Under the pieces are notes generated by a model, which ran no database searches, had not been told where the DNA came from, and saw only the letters and a list, made by a program, of their open reading frames with translations. The position numbers and the translations under genes are program-made. This document shows, piece after piece, positions 1 through 10,943 of a DNA stretch of 64,000 nucleotides. How positions within the stretch are numbered: the stretch's first letter is position 1; each line of letters starts with the position of its first letter. This stretch comes from Ehrlichia chaffeensis str. Arkansas (GTDB lineage Bacteria > Pseudomonadota > Alphaproteobacteria > Rickettsiales > Anaplasmataceae): positions 806,001 to 870,000 of the forward strand of contig NC_007799.1 of NCBI RefSeq assembly GCF_000013145.1, given 5' to 3'.

Positions 1-119
1 TCATCTCTTCGATCAATACTCTCTAGAATTCTCTTACTTTTACTATAACTAAAAATGATAAAACAGCTTAACCCAACCAATAAACCAAAACTTACAGTAT
101 ACGCAAAAATTACAAACAT
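1..119 (-). CDS. ccmD: Heme exporter protein D (CcmD), 3' part missing at window edge
   Basis: An ORF reading leftward from an ATG at 117-119 gives 39 residues before the window ends. It starts [16 protein letters not shown] and has one hydrophobic membrane helix (about residues 2-24), followed by a basic, charged tail (SKSKRILESIDRRD). This is the layout of CcmD, the tiny inner-membrane protein of the cytochrome c maturation heme exporter CcmABC, which helps release the heme-loaded chaperone CcmE. The start codon overlaps the surE stop as TGATG, so translation is probably coupled. The family match rests on size, topology and the charged tail; other small single-helix proteins cannot be excluded. 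Confidence 0.6.
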   Translation of the reverse strand, partial: MFVIFAYTVSFGLLVGLSCFIIFSYSKSKRILESIDRRD

Positions 120-889
120 CATATATTACAGCCTTCGTTAAGTAACATTAAAGATTCTAGAATATCGAAATCCGTCATATCAAATTTTAATGGTGTAATT
201 GTAACATATCCATCATCTAATGCCCTAATACTATCATCAGATTCACCTCTACTATCCTTATCAGGAGCAGTTCTATGTATCGTATAAGATATACTACTAG
301 CAGCATTTTTCTTCTTTTCTATTTTATTATATGGCATGTATTTTCCTTGACTTGTAAATTTAATACCTTTTGCTGATATCAAAGGAAAGTTAACACTCAT
401 TACAGTAGATTTATCCCAAGATGGAGCACCTAATAGCATATCTACAATACCCTTTAAGAACTTCCGTGGATTTTCCCAATTTATTTCACCACTTCTACCA
501 TCATATTCCTGACTGATCGCAATTGATGGAATACTCATCATAGCTGCTTCCGCCGCTGCTGCTATAGTACCAGAATATGTCACATCATTACCTATATTAA
601 CTCCACTATTTATACCAGATAAAACTAAATCCGGTTTCTCACCAACAATTTCTTTTAATCCCAGAAACATAGTAGTAGATGGAGTACTGTTTACAATAAA
701 TTCAGTATCACTGACTTTATACACCTCTATTGCATGTCTTAAACCTACAGATCTCCCACAACCACTACAATTACTTAATGGAGCAACTACCCATATTTCT
801 GATGCAATACCTGCTGCCATCACTATCTCTTTTAAAACTTTAATACCATTTGCATGAAATCCATCATCATTAGTCAATAATACTTTCAT
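119..889 (-). CDS. surE: 5'/3'-nucleotidase SurE
   Basis: 256 residues, the usual SurE length. The N-terminus [11 protein letters not shown] carries the metal-binding NDDG motif (residues 7-10). Further family blocks are the P-x-S-N-C-S-G loop near residue 38, [18 protein letters not shown] around 91-108 and SVNFP near 166. SurE is a metal-dependent phosphatase that removes phosphate from nucleoside 5'- and 3'-monophosphates in the cytoplasm. The gene is followed directly by ccmD with a 3-base TGATG overlap, so the two are probably co-transcribed. The next upstream gene, pyrF, is 367 bp away. Confidence 0.95.
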   Translation of the reverse strand: MKVLLTNDDGFHANGIKVLKEIVMAAGIASEIWVVAPLSNCSGCGRSVGLRHAIEVYKVSDTEFIVNSTPSTTMFLGLKEIVGEKPDLVLSGINSGVNIGNDVTYSGTIAAAAEAAMMSIPSIAISQEYDGRSGEINWENPRKFLKGIVDMLLGAPSWDKSTVMSVNFPLISAKGIKFTSQGKYMPYNKIEKKKNAASSISYTIHRTAPDKDSRGESDDSIRALDDGYVTITPLKFDMTDFDILESLMLLNEGCNI

Positions 890-1256
890 AGCACTTTTAT
901 TCCCTAATAATTAAACAAGTATAACATAATATAGTTTTTAAGCCCATAACAACAACTATTATTATACTTCTAACATATATAATAGATGTATTCTCTATTC
1001 ATTAACAATAAGTACTAATAATACAAGATTAACGACCTAATAATAGAACATTAATAACATTATATAGCTAAAATGCTATTTCATATGTACTATCTAAAAA
1101 TCAATATTATTTACATTAATATATTTCCAAAAAATCATCTCCACATATTTAAACAATAACATTTTATCCTAAAAAATTATGATATCTACCTTTTAACTGT
1201 TCATAACTTAACAAAAACATATGACCTTTGATACAAAACATTATCAATTTCGCAAC
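890..1256. other. Gene-free spacer between surE and pyrF
   Basis: About 370 bp of very AT-rich sequence. I see no ORF with coding character, no tRNA fold and no long repeat. It should hold the surE promoter, but no box pair stands out. Confidence 0.5.
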
Positions 1257-1952
1257 TCATATACATTTTGATATTGATAATAAAATATCTTCAACTGTTT
1301 GCACAGGATCACTACTCATGGTAATTGGACGTCCAATTACTAAATAATTTGCACCAGCTAACATTGCATCTTTAGGGCTCTTTACCCTTTTTTGATCATT
1401 ACAGTCACTATCAAATCTTATACCTGGCACTATAAGCTTTAAATCCTTTTCTGTATATCGATTACGCACTTCCTTTGCTTCAAAAGCAGAGCATACTATA
1501 CCATATAACCCAACTTCTCTAGCTAACTTAGACAAAAGCATAACTTGCTGAACAGGTGATTCATTAACACCAATTTCCTTTAAATCAGAATCATCCATAC
1601 TCGTTAATACAGTTACACCTACCAACTTTGTTACACTACCAGATATGCTATCCATAGCTCTGATCATCATCTCCCTACCACCACTAACATGAATAGTAAG
1701 CATAGCAACATTTAAAGATGCTATCACTGATATAGCTTTACTTACCGTATTAGGAATATCATGTAATTTTAAATCAAGAAATATAGGAACACCACAATCA
1801 GCTATCGCTTGTACACCAGATAACCCATACGCTGTAAAAAACTCTAGTCCCAACTTTACCATCGATACTCTTCCATAAAGCATCTTAGTCAACAGTAATG
1901 CATGGTTGATATCATGAGTATCCAATGCACAAATAATCGGATTAGTAAACAT
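1257..1952 (-). CDS. pyrF: Orotidine 5'-phosphate decarboxylase
   Basis: 231 residues, typical for bacterial PyrF. The enzyme decarboxylates OMP to UMP in the last step of pyrimidine synthesis. The active-site block is visible as LDLKLHDIPNTV (about residues 59-70), with the Asp-x-Lys-x-x-Asp catalytic group. The phosphate-binding region VPGIRFDSD lies near residue 175, followed by a C-terminal LVIGRPIT block. It is an (alpha/beta)8 barrel that works as a cytosolic dimer. It stands alone, with about 270 bp on one side and 367 bp on the other. Confidence 0.95.
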   Translation of the reverse strand: MFTNPIICALDTHDINHALLLTKMLYGRVSMVKLGLEFFTAYGLSGVQAIADCGVPIFLDLKLHDIPNTVSKAISVIASLNVAMLTIHVSGGREMMIRAMDSISGSVTKLVGVTVLTSMDDSDLKEIGVNESPVQQVMLLSKLAREVGLYGIVCSAFEAKEVRNRYTEKDLKLIVPGIRFDSDCNDQKRVKSPKDAMLAGANYLVIGRPITMSSDPVQTVEDILLSISKCI

Positions 1953-2222
1953 AAATATTCCTAAAAAACATTCAAATTATACTAATATTAACTATTTAAC
2001 ACAACTTTATTAATTTGAATAAATATTATATATTACCTCATCGTCATATTATTCTGTGTGTAATACTAATACTTTCATTACTAATAAAACTAATCATTTT
2101 TTATAGTTCACCAGAATATATATATTCTACATTTAAACAAATACTGAGCTTTCCTAAAGTCACTATATAACAACGTTACTATTAACAACAGTTCATACTA
2201 TTTGAATATATAGAATAATATA

Positions 2223-3005
2223 TTATAAATGAAAATGTTCAGAACATTTTTTAAACAGTTTAAAAAAATTCTTTGTAGTTAAATTACTAACTTCCTCAAG
2301 GCTTTCATTCCATAAGTTAGCTAAATATTCTACAACAAACTTCGTCTTAGCTGGCTCATTCCTTTGCCCACGATAAGGTTCAGGAGATAAGAATGGAGAA
2401 TCCGTTTCCACTAACACACGATCTTTAGGTATAAACCCTGCTACTTCCTGAACAACTTTTGCACTTTTAAAAGTCACTATTCCCGAAAAAGATATATATA
2501 ACCCTAATTCTATCGCTTTGATTGCTAATTCCCTTGAAGATGCAAAACAATGCATAAGTCCTAAAAATGGACTTTCTTTCATTTCTGATTCCAAAATTTC
2601 CATCATTCTTTTGTCCGCATTTCTTGAGTGAATTATAACAGGCAATCCTGTTTCCCTAGATGCATTAATATGAGATAAAAAATTCTTCTCTTGCTCCCCT
2701 ACTTGACTACATTTATAAAAATCTAAACCAGTTTCACCTAATCCAATAACTTTACTATGTTGAGCTAAATCTACTAACTCATCTACTGAAACAGACTCCC
2801 CATTTGCACTATTAGTAGGATGCACACCTACTGAAAGGTAAACTTGCTTATAACTTTCTGCAACTTTTACTAAATCAGAAAATTCAGCTATAGTAGTACA
2901 TACAGTTTGCATTAATTTTACATTATTCTCCTCTGCACGCAAAACTACATCTTTTATTTCACTTGGATCAAAATAATTTAAATGGCAATGTGAATCTACA
3001 ATCAT
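2223..3005 (-). CDS. tatD: TatD family metal-dependent DNase
   Basis: 260 residues, full length for TatD/YcfH. The N-terminal DSHCHLN (residues 4-10) supplies the first metal histidines. GLGETGLDFY (around 90-99) carries the conserved Glu, PVIIHSRNA (around 122-130) another His, and VETDSPFLSP (around 200-209) the catalytic Asp. TatD proteins are TIM-barrel exonucleases linked to DNA fragment turnover and repair. In many genomes tatD follows metG or holB; here its upstream neighbour is leuS, about 290 bp away. Confidence 0.93.
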   Translation of the reverse strand: MIVDSHCHLNYFDPSEIKDVVLRAEENNVKLMQTVCTTIAEFSDLVKVAESYKQVYLSVGVHPTNSANGESVSVDELVDLAQHSKVIGLGETGLDFYKCSQVGEQEKNFLSHINASRETGLPVIIHSRNADKRMMEILESEMKESPFLGLMHCFASSRELAIKAIELGLYISFSGIVTFKSAKVVQEVAGFIPKDRVLVETDSPFLSPEPYRGQRNEPAKTKFVVEYLANLWNESLEEVSNLTTKNFFKLFKKCSEHFHL

Positions 3006-3294
3006 ATACTTACACTAATCATATTTTTTTTACTAAAATTAAAAACAATCTAACAAACATGCCTGTGGTCATTAACACAAATTCAACTATAAATACATCA
3101 AAACTTACATTTATCAAAAACATAAAACTTTCTAAATTATACCGTAATAACAAAAGTCCTGTAGATCAAGGAAACTTTTTATACGCACTAACAAATACTA
3201 TACTAAACAAACCCACCAAAAAGATTAGTTACTACTCATAATCTTGAAATGAAAAAGCTATCTACAAAAACTTATACATCAGATTATCAAATTT

Positions 3295-5784
3295 TTAGCT
3301 CGGTTTGACAGCAACGATATTTATTACTCGTTTTGGAATAACATATATATCTTTTACAACATTGCCACCTATTCTATTCTTAGCTATTTCCAAAGCCATA
3401 GATTTAAGTTGATCATCATCAATATCATTAGCAACTGTTAATGCTTTCACAAATTTACCATTAACCTGCACCACAATTGTAACATTTCTTTCAACAAGTA
3501 GCTCTGAATCTGCTTTAGGCCATACCTGATTCCATAACATACCTTTACCCCCTATATTTTCCCATAATTTTTCAGCTATATGTGGAATAAAAGGTTCTAT
3601 TACTCTAATTAGAATATATATTGCTTCACTCACTACATAACAATTTACTGAAGTTCTTATCATTTCACTAATGATATTGCTTAATTCCCTAAACTTAGCT
3701 ACAGCACAATTTAAACGGCAAAAATCTAAATCATTTGTAATGCCACTTAAAATTTTATGCACAGATCTTCTATATTTAACATCATCTCCTATTATATTTT
3801 CTTTGTTAAAATTTAAATTAAACTTATCATAAGAAATTATTACCCTCCATAATTTACTAAGATACCTACTTGCCCCCTCTATACCATCATCTAGCCATTC
3901 TATATCACGCTCAGGAGGAGTATCTGACAATATAAATAATCTTGCTGTATCTGCTCCGTACTTATCAATAATATATTCAAGATTCACCACATTTTTTTTC
4001 GACTTACTCATCTTCTCAGCTCTACCAACAGTAACATGCTGACCATTTTCCATCATTTTTTTTGCTTCTTCAGGAAATAAGTAATTACCCTGCTCATCCG
4101 AATAAGTAGAATGACAAACCATACCTTGCGTTATCAAATTAGAAAAAGGTTCCTTAATATTAAAATATCCACACTTAGTTAATGCTCGACAGAAGAATCT
4201 AGAATACAACAAATGCAATACTGCATGTTCTACCCCACCTACATAATAATTGACTGGTAATAACATGTTACACACATCCTTATTTATTCCATTGCTAGTT
4301 CCACAAAATGCTGCAAAATACCAAGAAGATTCAAAAAAAGTGTCAAAAGTATCAGTCTCACGTTCAGCATCCATACCACAAGATGGACATTTTACATATT
4401 TCCAAGTAGGATGATTGTCTAAAGGATTACCATATTTTGTAAAATCAACATCTTTAGGTAAAGTTACTGGTAAATCTTTTTTATCTACAGGAACCGTACC
4501 ACATTTTTTACAATATATTATCGGTATAGGACACCCCCAATAACGTTGTCTAGATATCCCCCAATCATGCATTCTATAATATGTTATTTCTTTGCACACC
4601 CCTAAAAATGTAAGCTTTGCAACTATAGCTTTTTTAGCTTCATCTACAGTCATACCATCTAAAAAATCAGAGTGTTTCATAATACCTGAGCCAACATAAG
4701 CTTCTTTATCTAAGTTCACATCAACTTCAGGAAATACCACTTGCTTTACTGGCAAGGAATATTTCTTTGCAAATTCAAAATCACGCTGATCATGTGCTGG
4801 ACAACCAAAAATTGCCCCCGTTGCATAATCCATTAAGACAAAATTTACAATATAAACTGGTAAATTTACATTTAACAAAGGATGTTTTACAACTAATCCA
4901 GAATCTATTCCAAATTTTTCTATTGTACTAGATACATCACTGATTAAATTTTTTCTGTCAAAATCATTTATCAATTGAATTACTTTTGAATCATTAACAT
5001 ATTGTAAAATCGGATGATCAAAAGATACTGCAATAAATGCTGCTCCAAACAATGTATGGGGACATGTAGTAAAAACTTGTAACGTTTTATTAATACCTAA
5101 AATTTCAAAATCTATTACTACACCCTGAGACTTACCAATCCATTTTTCTTGCATCAACTTTACTTTCTCTGGCCACTGATCTAAGATTTGTAAGTCATTC
5201 AATAACTCTTCTGCAAAATCAGTAATCTTTAGAAACCATTGAAATAATTTTCTTTTTTCTACCACAGCTCCAGAACGCCATCCCCTTCCATCTATAACTT
5301 GTTCATTAGCAAGCACAGTTTGATCCACAGGATCCCAATTTACCAATGACTCTTTGCGATAAGCTAAACCACACTTTAGAAAATCAAGAAAAAATGCTTG
5401 TTCATGTTTATAATAACTTGGATCACAAGTAGCTAATTCCTTATCCCAATCATAGGATAATCCTATAGATTTCAACTGACATCTCATATTATCAATATTG
5501 CTTTCAGTCCAAGTATGTGGATTTATATTATAAGATAAAGCAGCATTTTCTGCTGGTAATCCAAAAGCATCCCATCCTATCGGATGAAAGACATTAATAC
5601 CACAAGCACGTTTATATCTCGCAATAACATCACCTATAGTATAATTCCTCAAGTGACCCATATGTATGTTACCAGAAGGATAAGGAAACATCTCTAAAAC
5701 GTAGCACTGAGCTTGTTTTGCATCAGTATAAAAATTCCATTTTCCTTGTATATCTTGTTCTACTTTTTTGAAATCATAATGCAT
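3295..5784 (-). CDS. leuS: Leucyl-tRNA synthetase
   Basis: 829 residues, close to the usual bacterial LeuRS length of about 820-870. The class I signature is HMGH (residues 41-44) after PYPSGNI. The second ATP signature KMSKS lies near residue 591. The CP1 editing insertion is present (TTCPHTLFGA, then GAIFGCPAHDQRD), and zinc-ribbon-like cysteines occur around CKKCGTV and CPSCGM. The enzyme charges tRNA-Leu in the cytosol and proofreads it. The ATG at 5784 fits the family N-terminus. The gene is monocistronic by spacing. Confidence 0.97.
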   Translation of the reverse strand: MHYDFKKVEQDIQGKWNFYTDAKQAQCYVLEMFPYPSGNIHMGHLRNYTIGDVIARYKRACGINVFHPIGWDAFGLPAENAALSYNINPHTWTESNIDNMRCQLKSIGLSYDWDKELATCDPSYYKHEQAFFLDFLKCGLAYRKESLVNWDPVDQTVLANEQVIDGRGWRSGAVVEKRKLFQWFLKITDFAEELLNDLQILDQWPEKVKLMQEKWIGKSQGVVIDFEILGINKTLQVFTTCPHTLFGAAFIAVSFDHPILQYVNDSKVIQLINDFDRKNLISDVSSTIEKFGIDSGLVVKHPLLNVNLPVYIVNFVLMDYATGAIFGCPAHDQRDFEFAKKYSLPVKQVVFPEVDVNLDKEAYVGSGIMKHSDFLDGMTVDEAKKAIVAKLTFLGVCKEITYYRMHDWGISRQRYWGCPIPIIYCKKCGTVPVDKKDLPVTLPKDVDFTKYGNPLDNHPTWKYVKCPSCGMDAERETDTFDTFFESSWYFAAFCGTSNGINKDVCNMLLPVNYYVGGVEHAVLHLLYSRFFCRALTKCGYFNIKEPFSNLITQGMVCHSTYSDEQGNYLFPEEAKKMMENGQHVTVGRAEKMSKSKKNVVNLEYIIDKYGADTARLFILSDTPPERDIEWLDDGIEGASRYLSKLWRVIISYDKFNLNFNKENIIGDDVKYRRSVHKILSGITNDLDFCRLNCAVAKFRELSNIISEMIRTSVNCYVVSEAIYILIRVIEPFIPHIAEKLWENIGGKGMLWNQVWPKADSELLVERNVTIVVQVNGKFVKALTVANDIDDDQLKSMALEIAKNRIGGNVVKDIYVIPKRVINIVAVKPS

Positions 5785-6282
5785 GGTACACCGTTGATAA
5801 AAATTCCATTAAAAACTATTTCAGCTTAGTTGTTGTACAGTACATTATCAGATAATTCAAGCAATACAAAATATACACATACCATAAAGATCCAGAATCA
5901 TTTCTTTACTTTAGCATGAATATTATTAAAATATAAGTTTTATATATTTATAAATTAATCAATAGATAAAAATTTGCAAATTATATACTTCATTATCAAT
6001 AAATTATAAAGTGATTTAATATAATATATCTAACATATAAGTTGATTTATAAAGCTAAATATTAAAATGCGAGATGAAGGTGTATAACAAAAAAACTATT
6101 TCTTTTTATTGCAAGAATCATAAAAATATTAACTATATGTGTATATAATTGAATAATATAAATAAAATCATATAACAAATATTTCATATTAATAAATTAT
6201 AAAACGATATAATATAATATTTTTAATATATAAATTAATTTATAAAGATTATTCTTGTCTTACTAGATTACGGTACATAACT
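5785..6282. other. Gene-free, repeat-bearing spacer upstream of the XRE-type regulator
   Basis: About 500 bp lie between the divergent leuS and XRE-type genes. The strand is extremely AT-rich. Apart from a two-copy direct repeat (listed separately) I see no gene, RNA fold or clear promoter pair. Confidence 0.45.
5989..6250. repeat. Two imperfect direct copies of a ~60-bp AT-rich element
   Basis: A block at about 5989-6057 recurs at about 6183-6250, with an offset of about 193 bp. Shared text includes aataaattataaa at the start, ataatataat in the middle and atttataaag at the end, with scattered substitutions. The second copy ends just ahead of the regulator gene at 6283, so the duplication may have doubled a promoter region. 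In such AT-rich sequence some similarity is expected by chance, but the length and collinearity argue for a real duplication. Confidence 0.5.
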
Positions 6283-6609
6283 ATGACAACAATAAGTAAC
6301 CAAAATGATTACGGCACTAAGTATAAAATACTCAAGTTAATAAAAGATATAACATATAAGAATCACTGGAACCAAGTAACCACAGCAAGGATACTGGGCG
6401 TAGACCAACCAAAAATATCTCAGATTAGTAATGGTAAAACAGCAGGATTTTCATTAGAACGTTTACTTATATTTTTGTTACGTCTAAAATGTGATGTGAA
6501 TATAACAATCACTGTCAATAACCCAGAAATTGCATTAATTAACAAAGACAATATGGCAGAGAGTTCCCTAGAATCTATTAATCTTGTAATAATACAAAAA
6601 GAAGATTAA
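6283..6609 (+). CDS. XRE-family helix-turn-helix regulator (HigA-antitoxin-like)
   Basis: 108 residues. A helix-turn-helix of the lambda-repressor class spans about residues 32-60. TTARILGVDQPKISQISNG has the helix-turn-recognition-helix spacing, and the following SLERLLIFLLRL helix is typical of the XRE/HigA-like subgroup. It would bind DNA as a dimer in the cytoplasm. Such proteins are often antitoxins paired with a RelE/HigB toxin, but no toxin-sized ORF lies next to it; rpoZ follows 79 bp downstream. It may be an orphan regulator. Its target is not visible. Confidence 0.75.
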   Translation: MTTISNQNDYGTKYKILKLIKDITYKNHWNQVTTARILGVDQPKISQISNGKTAGFSLERLLIFLLRLKCDVNITITVNNPEIALINKDNMAESSLESINLVIIQKED

Positions 6610-6688
6610 TTAGAGATTTTTAGATTGCTCTATTGCATAATTTTCTACATATGCTAGAATAAAGCTTTCATTCATATTTGGTTTGTTA

Positions 6689-7105
6689 ATGGCACGTCTT
6701 ACAGTTGAAGAATGTATGGGTCGTACTAATAATAAGTTTAAGCTAGTGATATTAGCAAGTCAGAGAGCCCATGATCTAAATTCTGGAGCATGTCCAGTAA
6801 TAAAATACAAAAATGGTAAAAATACTGTTATTGCATTAAAAGAAATAGCAGCAAAACAATTAGACGTATCCTCTTTATTTAATTTGTCAGTACAAAGATG
6901 TCGAAAATATATGGAGAAATTTATCAATTCAGATGAACCATATATTGCTCATAAACCAAAAAACAATGTCGATATCTTTCAAGCGAGTGCAGTAGCTGGT
7001 AACTCTGATGGATTGGAAAATAGCTCAAATAGTCGGGATGATAACCCATTAGGTAGGGATAATTTTTTTTCTACCCCAGAAAACAGAAACAATACAAATT
7101 CTTAG
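6689..7105 (+). CDS. rpoZ: DNA-directed RNA polymerase omega subunit
   Basis: 138 residues from the ATG at 6689; a TTG two codons upstream is a worse start. The first half is canonical omega: [11 protein letters not shown], then [18 protein letters not shown], with the ALKEIAA block around residue 50. Omega binds the beta' subunit and helps assemble RNA polymerase. The E. coli protein has 91 residues. Here a tail of about 50 residues rich in Asn, Ser and Asp follows, with no recognisable fold. An Smr-domain gene lies about 95 bp downstream on the same strand. Confidence 0.9.
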   Translation: MARLTVEECMGRTNNKFKLVILASQRAHDLNSGACPVIKYKNGKNTVIALKEIAAKQLDVSSLFNLSVQRCRKYMEKFINSDEPYIAHKPKNNVDIFQASAVAGNSDGLENSSNSRDDNPLGRDNFFSTPENRNNTNS

Positions 7106-7199
7106 TAGAACACTACTACTTGTATTACTAGTATATATACTTGTTACATTTTGTTTATGAACTTTTAGCTTTATATAGGCGCAAAAACTGGTTATCTAT

Positions 7200-7769
7200 A
7201 TGTTTAAAAAATTAGATAAAAGTACATCAGATTGCTCTCTACATGATGATACATCACTATGGGCCTCCATTACCCTAACGGCCACTCCAATTTATACTAA
7301 TAAGGTCCCATATACAAAAATCAGAAAAATTAATAATAATCTTAATACTTCACTAAATAACAAGTATACTAATCATTATACACCACCAATATACACAAAA
7401 CCAAATAGTACACATGATATTAGCAGTGGTTCAAATCTCAATAACAATACTAAGAAGAAAATCGATCAAGGAAAATACCATATAGACTCCATCCTTGATC
7501 TGCACGGGTACACCTTAGATGCTGCTTATAACACATTAATGAATTTCATAATTAAAAATTATAACTCAGCAAACAAACTCTTACTAATCATTACAGGATG
7601 GGGAAGTACTGATAAGTATAATAGTAACAGTATAAAAAGTAATTTTAGCAAGTGGCTACAAAGCGTACAAATAGCAAATTTAATATTATACTATAGAGAA
7701 GCTAATCGCATACATGGAGGAAAAGGAGCATTTTATGTACTATTAAAGAGCAAAAATAAAAAGATTTAA
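7200..7769 (+). CDS. Smr-domain protein (MutS2 C-terminal-like)
   Basis: 189 residues. The C-terminal half (about residues 97-185) is an Smr domain: LDLHGYTLDAA with the invariant D-L-H-G, then LLIITGWGS and GGKGAFYVLL, the Gly-rich end of the domain. Smr domains nick branched or single-stranded DNA, or cleave RNA. The N-terminal half is low-complexity, rich in Asn, Thr and Lys, and probably disordered. Stand-alone Smr proteins of this layout are common in alphaproteobacteria. Partner and substrate are unknown. Confidence 0.85.
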   Translation: MFKKLDKSTSDCSLHDDTSLWASITLTATPIYTNKVPYTKIRKINNNLNTSLNNKYTNHYTPPIYTKPNSTHDISSGSNLNNNTKKKIDQGKYHIDSILDLHGYTLDAAYNTLMNFIIKNYNSANKLLLIITGWGSTDKYNSNSIKSNFSKWLQSVQIANLILYYREANRIHGGKGAFYVLLKSKNKKI

Positions 7770-7875
7770 TATATAAATACTAGTAACATATACAACTAAT
7801 TAGATTGATTTAAAGTTTAAATTTTTACAAATATAGACATTATATTAAAACAAAATATACTATGTATTTATATAG

Positions 7876-9555
<1,680 letters not shown>

Positions 9556-9568
9556 CAAACCGCAACTA

Positions 9569-9774
9569 TGTTATAAAGCTTGTTAAGACATATTTTCCAG
9601 ATTCTGTGGATAATGGGGTTATTAATAAGAATAGTTTAAGGCAGCATTTTTTTGCTTATAGTAATTTATGGGTTGAATTTCAGTCGATATTACATTCGAT
9701 AACTTTAGAAAAACAGAAAAATTTTATCATGCTTCATAATAGATAATCAACTAAGTATGTAGTACTTGATGTGC
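9569..9774 (+). pseudogene. Inverted 206-bp fragment of coaE
   Basis: This block aligns without gaps to the complement of 10443-10648 inside coaE, with 10 mismatches by hand count (about 95% identity). In frame it reads [20 protein letters not shown] and continues as CoaE, but a CAA codon has become a TAA stop (after MLHNR). Both ends stop abruptly: it starts 13 bp after the thiC stop and breaks at GATGTGC. It is a dead copy pointing opposite to its parent 670 bp away. Confidence 0.95.
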
Positions 9775-9852
9775 ATCAACATTATAATTAAATTAATTTA
9801 TCCATTCCTTATAAATATTCTACATTACTTACTCTTATAACAAACATCTAAC

Positions 9853-10008
9853 CTAATTAACACAATAACTATCTAGAGTTTCATTATCTTTCAATATATC
9901 TTTATTACGTTACCTATCGATTTTCTATGCTCGTTATATTTTACAAATTCCTGATCTACATAAAACTCATCAGCATATAAATTATTATTAGAAGTATAAT
10001 TTACAACA
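9853..10008 (-). pseudogene. Unidentified decayed coding segment
   Basis: Read leftward, this stretch gives VVNYTSNNNLYADEFYVDQE, continuing with mixed, protein-like composition to a stop at 9891. After a frame change it continues DILKDNETLDSYCVN to a stop at 9853. It lies exactly between the coaE and holB fragments and matches neither parent. It may be a third copied gene piece whose source lies outside the window. I do not recognise the protein. Confidence 0.3.
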
Positions 10009-10122
10009 TCTGTTACCATATATTAACCATGATTGTATATGAGTATTATGTATTAGTATATTTTTTGCTAATTTGTGTCCTATAATTTGACCCATATTTA
10101 AAAATTTTGATTAGGCATCTTT
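10009..10122 (-). pseudogene. Inverted 114-bp fragment of the holB 5' end and leader
   Basis: The complement of this block matches 11774-11887 without gaps, with 5 mismatches by hand count (about 96%). It includes 27 bp upstream of the holB start codon plus the first 29 codons: MGQIIGHKLAKNILIHNTHI against MDQIIGHTLAKNTLIHNTHI. It breaks off just before the Walker A glycines. It lies about 1.65 kb from its parent and points the opposite way. Confidence 0.95.
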
Positions 10123-10173
10123 TATGTATTTTATATTTTGTTCATGCAAAAAACATGCACTAATTGAACATCA

Positions 10174-10782
10174 TCAGCAACTTAGATATTTACTTCTATG
10201 ACTAATATCAAACATTATCTTTTGAATTTGAAATAACACATCACCTTTACTTAACCCAGTTCTAATAGTAAAATTTGCAAATTTTTTTCTGTCATTTTCA
10301 GACAGCTGTATAGCTATAATCGACTCAAACTCTCTTATAGATAAACCACGATATAATACCCTTTGCATCTGCAATAATCTATTAGTTGTAACATGGATAA
10401 TAAAATTACAACAACTATAAAAATTAGATTCTATCAATAGAGGCACATCAAGTACTACATACTTAGTTGATTGTCTATTATGAAACATAATAAAATTTTT
10501 CTGTTTTTCTAAAATTATCGAATGTAATGTTGACTGAAATTCAACCCATAAATTACTATAAGCAAAAAAATGCTGTCTTAAACTATTCTTATTAACAACC
10601 CCGTGATCCACAGAATCTGGAAAATATGTCTTAACAAGCTTTATAACACTGTTGTCACAATTATATAACTGACATACAACTTGATCAGCATCAAATACTA
10701 CTGCCTTAAACAATGTTTTAAAATAGCTAGCAACTAAACTTTTACCAGAACCTATACCACCAGTTAATCCAAAAATCACCAT
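10174..10782 (-). CDS. coaE: Dephospho-CoA kinase
   Basis: 202 residues, normal length. The P-loop is [11 protein letters not shown] (about residues 5-15). VFDADQVV (around 34) and DVPLLIES (around 112) are family blocks lining the substrate site. The enzyme phosphorylates dephospho-CoA to CoA in the final step of CoA synthesis. The gene is intact, although an inverted copy of its middle third sits 670 bp away. It is divergent from tsaC, with about 160 bp between starts. Confidence 0.94.
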   Translation of the reverse strand: MVIFGLTGGIGSGKSLVASYFKTLFKAVVFDADQVVCQLYNCDNSVIKLVKTYFPDSVDHGVVNKNSLRQHFFAYSNLWVEFQSTLHSIILEKQKNFIMFHNRQSTKYVVLDVPLLIESNFYSCCNFIIHVTTNRLLQMQRVLYRGLSIREFESIIAIQLSENDRKKFANFTIRTGLSKGDVLFQIQKIMFDISHRSKYLSC

Positions 10783-10943
10783 AGTTATAAATAACCCCTA
10801 CCAATACAAACACAATCTATTCTCATTTCTATAATAAAAAAACTTGTTAACCAAAAAGATCACTTTATAATTTTAATCATAGCTCTATCATTAAAATTAT
10901 ATTTGTACTATTTATATATACTGACAATTAACTTATATATAAA

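Noticed and set aside
2963-3241. Open frame of 92 codons on the plus strand across the tatD start
   Set aside because: Rich in Asn, Thr, Lys and Ile with no motif or ribosome site, and it overlaps a real gene; typical chance frame in AT-rich DNA.
6283-6609. Toxin-antitoxin pair
   Set aside because: The regulator resembles HigA-type antitoxins, but no toxin-sized gene adjoins it; rpoZ is next.
7103-7118. Hairpin TAGTAG-aaca-CTACTA after rpoZ as a terminator
   Set aside because: A 6-bp AT-rich stem without a following T-run; too weak to call.
9605-9613. Perfect DnaA-box consensus (TGTGGATAA) in the coaE fragment
   Set aside because: A single site created by point mutations in a copied gene piece; no cluster and no AT-rich unwinding pattern around it.
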